Source: Burkholderiales bacterium | Lineage (GTDB): Bacteria; Pseudomonadota; Gammaproteobacteria; Burkholderiales; Burkholderiaceae_D | Reading direction: 5' to 3' | DNA: 6,419 nt | Assembly (NCBI GenBank): GCA_016197345.1 | Contig: JACPVY010000262.1 | Span: 1-6,419, forward strand | Part shown: positions 5,580 through 6,419 of the stretch, in pieces | How positions within the stretch are numbered: the stretch's first letter is position 1 | Layout: each line of letters starts with the position of its first letter | Translations under genes and position numbers: made by a program | The notes under the pieces: model-generated | What the model saw: only the letters and a program-made list of their open reading frames with translations | Databases searched by the model: none | What the model was told of the DNA's origin: nothing

Positions 5580-5585
5580 ATCCAA

Positions 5586-5614
5586 TTGCAGAAAATGTGG
5601 CACTGCACTATTCT
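5586..5614 (+). promoter_or_regulatory. Putative sigma-70 promoter of gltB
   Basis: TTGCAG (5586-5591) and TATTCT (5609-5614) are separated by 17 bp, leaving a leader of about 48 nt before the gltB ATG. The hexamers match the consensus at only 3 and 4 of 6 positions, so this is the best candidate rather than a firm call. Confidence 0.35.
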
Positions 5615-5633
5615 TGATTTCATTCTTGATTTC
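5610..5633 (+). repeat. 12-nt tandem repeat in the gltB leader
   Basis: Two perfect copies of ATTCTTGATTTC (5610-5621, 5622-5633) are followed by a degraded third (GTTCTTAACTTA, 5634-5645). The first copy overlaps the putative -10 and the rest falls in the transcribed leader. Copy number could alter spacing or leader structure. Confidence 0.75.
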
Positions 5634-5668
5634 GTTCTTAACTTATTCGTGTAGCGGAGACCCCAGAC

Positions 5669-6419
5669 ATGAAAGCCCAAGGCTTATACGACCCGTCCAA
5701 TGAACACGATGCCTGTGGCGTCGGATTTATCGCCCATATCAAGGGCAACAAGAGCCATTCCGTCGTTGAGCAAGGTTTGTTGATTTTGAAAAATCTCGAC
5801 CATCGTGGCGCGGTGGGTGCAGATAAGTTGATGGGCGATGGTGCCGGGATTTTGATTCAGATTCCCGACCAATACTTCCGCGACGAAATGGCTAAACAAG
5901 GGGTAGAGCTGCCACCACCGGGCGAATATGGTGTTGGCATGGTGTTTTTGCCAAAAGAACATGCTTCCCGTATCGCTTGCGAGCAAGAAATTGAACGTGC
6001 GGTGCGCATCGAAGGTCAAGTCGTGCTCGGTTGGCGTAATGTGCCTGTCGATTGTGAAATGCCGATGTCGCCGGAAGTGCGCAAACGCGAACCTATCATC
6101 CGCCAAATTTTCATCGGTCGCGGCCCCGACATCATGGTCACCGATGCACTGGAACGTAAGCTGTATGTGATCCGCAAATCGTCCGGTCACGCCATTCAAG
6201 CGTTAAAACTGATCCATGGTAAAGAATTTTTCGTGCCGTCGATGTCAGCCCGCACCATCGTCTACAAAGGCTTACTGCTGGCCGATCAAGTCGGCGTCTA
6301 TTATAAAGACCTGCAAGACCCGCGTTGCATCTCGGCGTTAGCGCTGGTGCATCAACGCTTTTCTACCAATACCTTCCCGGAATGGCCGCTGGCCCATCCA
6401 TATCGCTTGATCGCACACA
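5669..6419 (+). CDS. gltB: Glutamate synthase large subunit, N-terminal part (3' truncated by window)
   Basis: The first 250 codons of the NADPH-dependent glutamate synthase alpha subunit, which with GltD transfers the amide of glutamine to 2-oxoglutarate to give two glutamates. The visible part is the type-II glutamine amidotransferase (Ntn-hydrolase) domain. Cys16 in DACGVGFIA becomes the catalytic N-terminal nucleophile after removal of a short 15-residue propeptide. Further conserved stretches are LDHRGAVGADKLMGDGAGIL (44-63) and HQRFSTNTFPEWPLAHP near the cut end. The synthase and Fe-S/FMN parts (about 1500 residues in the full protein) lie beyond the window, as gltD presumably does. The ATG at 5669 has GGAGA at 5656-5660, 8 nt upstream. 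The reading frame is intact to the last base. The long minus-strand ORF inside it (5684-6199) is a shadow. Confidence 0.96.
   Translation, partial: MKAQGLYDPSNEHDACGVGFIAHIKGNKSHSVVEQGLLILKNLDHRGAVGADKLMGDGAGILIQIPDQYFRDEMAKQGVELPPPGEYGVGMVFLPKEHASRIACEQEIERAVRIEGQVVLGWRNVPVDCEMPMSPEVRKREPIIRQIFIGRGPDIMVTDALERKLYVIRKSSGHAIQALKLIHGKEFFVPSMSARTIVYKGLLLADQVGVYYKDLQDPRCISALALVHQRFSTNTFPEWPLAHPYRLIAH

Larger units (their letters stand above)
4892..5668. other. Long intergenic region without a credible gene
   Basis: About 780 bp separate the divergently transcribed PEP-CTERM gene and gltB. The open frames across it (for example 5062-5295 + and 5351-5680 -) have no recognisable motifs, composition or ribosome sites and look random. 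What it holds is a spaced inverted repeat (5026-5035 with 5093-5102), short direct repeats at 5198-5238, two REP-like AATTGGGG motifs at 5514-5579, and a putative gltB promoter with a tandem repeat in the leader. No tRNA or clear riboswitch is seen. It may hold an undetected small RNA or a decayed mobile element. Confidence 0.6.

Noticed and set aside
5598..5614. TGGCAC upstream of gltB as a sigma-54 promoter
   Set aside because: The required TTGC element with GC at -12 is missing at the correct spacing; the bases there are TATTC.
5684..6199. 171-codon open frame on the minus strand
   Set aside because: It lies wholly inside the strongly conserved gltB frame, has no recognisable motif, and is a codon-bias shadow.

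Overview
The window looks like chromosomal DNA of a betaproteobacterium, most likely order Burkholderiales and perhaps Oxalobacteraceae. Pointers are a PEPxxWA-type PEP-CTERM surface protein, a gltB amidotransferase domain of proteobacterial type, a LysR/SDR divergent pair, and moderate GC content. The genus is an inference from protein flavour; nothing here fixes it.

Layout, left to right. (1) Positions 2-1273, + strand: the end of a siderophore operon. It holds the C-terminal part of a FecE/FhuC-type ABC ATPase, then, 15 nt later, a complete entA (2,3-dihydro-2,3-dihydroxybenzoate dehydrogenase). A palindrome at 1289-1316 separates this from the next, convergent gene. (2) Positions 1355-2341, - strand: an orphan protein whose C-terminal half carries the HAE ... 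CxxC zinc signature of the cytidine-deaminase fold, ending in a run of 12 threonines. This is the most unusual gene in the window. (3) Positions 2445-3341, - strand: a LysR-type regulator. It is divergent from an SDR oxidoreductase (3458-3890) that has lost about 105-110 central residues and is frameshifted at an A8 tract, so it is a pseudogene. A perfect inverted repeat of LysR-box form (3355-3373) lies between them. (4) A long hairpin at 3967-4002. (5) Positions 4103-4891, - strand: a secreted protein with a signal peptide and a PEPxxWA C-terminal sorting signal. (6) Positions 4892-5668: about 780 bp without a credible gene, holding several short repeats and a pair of REP-like AATTGGGG motifs just upstream of a putative gltB promoter. 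(7) Position 5669 to the end, + strand: the first 250 codons of gltB (glutamate synthase large subunit), running off the window.

How the genes relate. The ABC ATPase and EntA fit one catecholate iron-acquisition locus whose remainder lies to the left of the window. The LysR regulator probably controlled the broken SDR gene and itself. The deaminase-like protein, the PEP-CTERM protein and gltB show no functional link to their neighbours. No tRNA, rRNA, CRISPR array or intact insertion sequence is visible.
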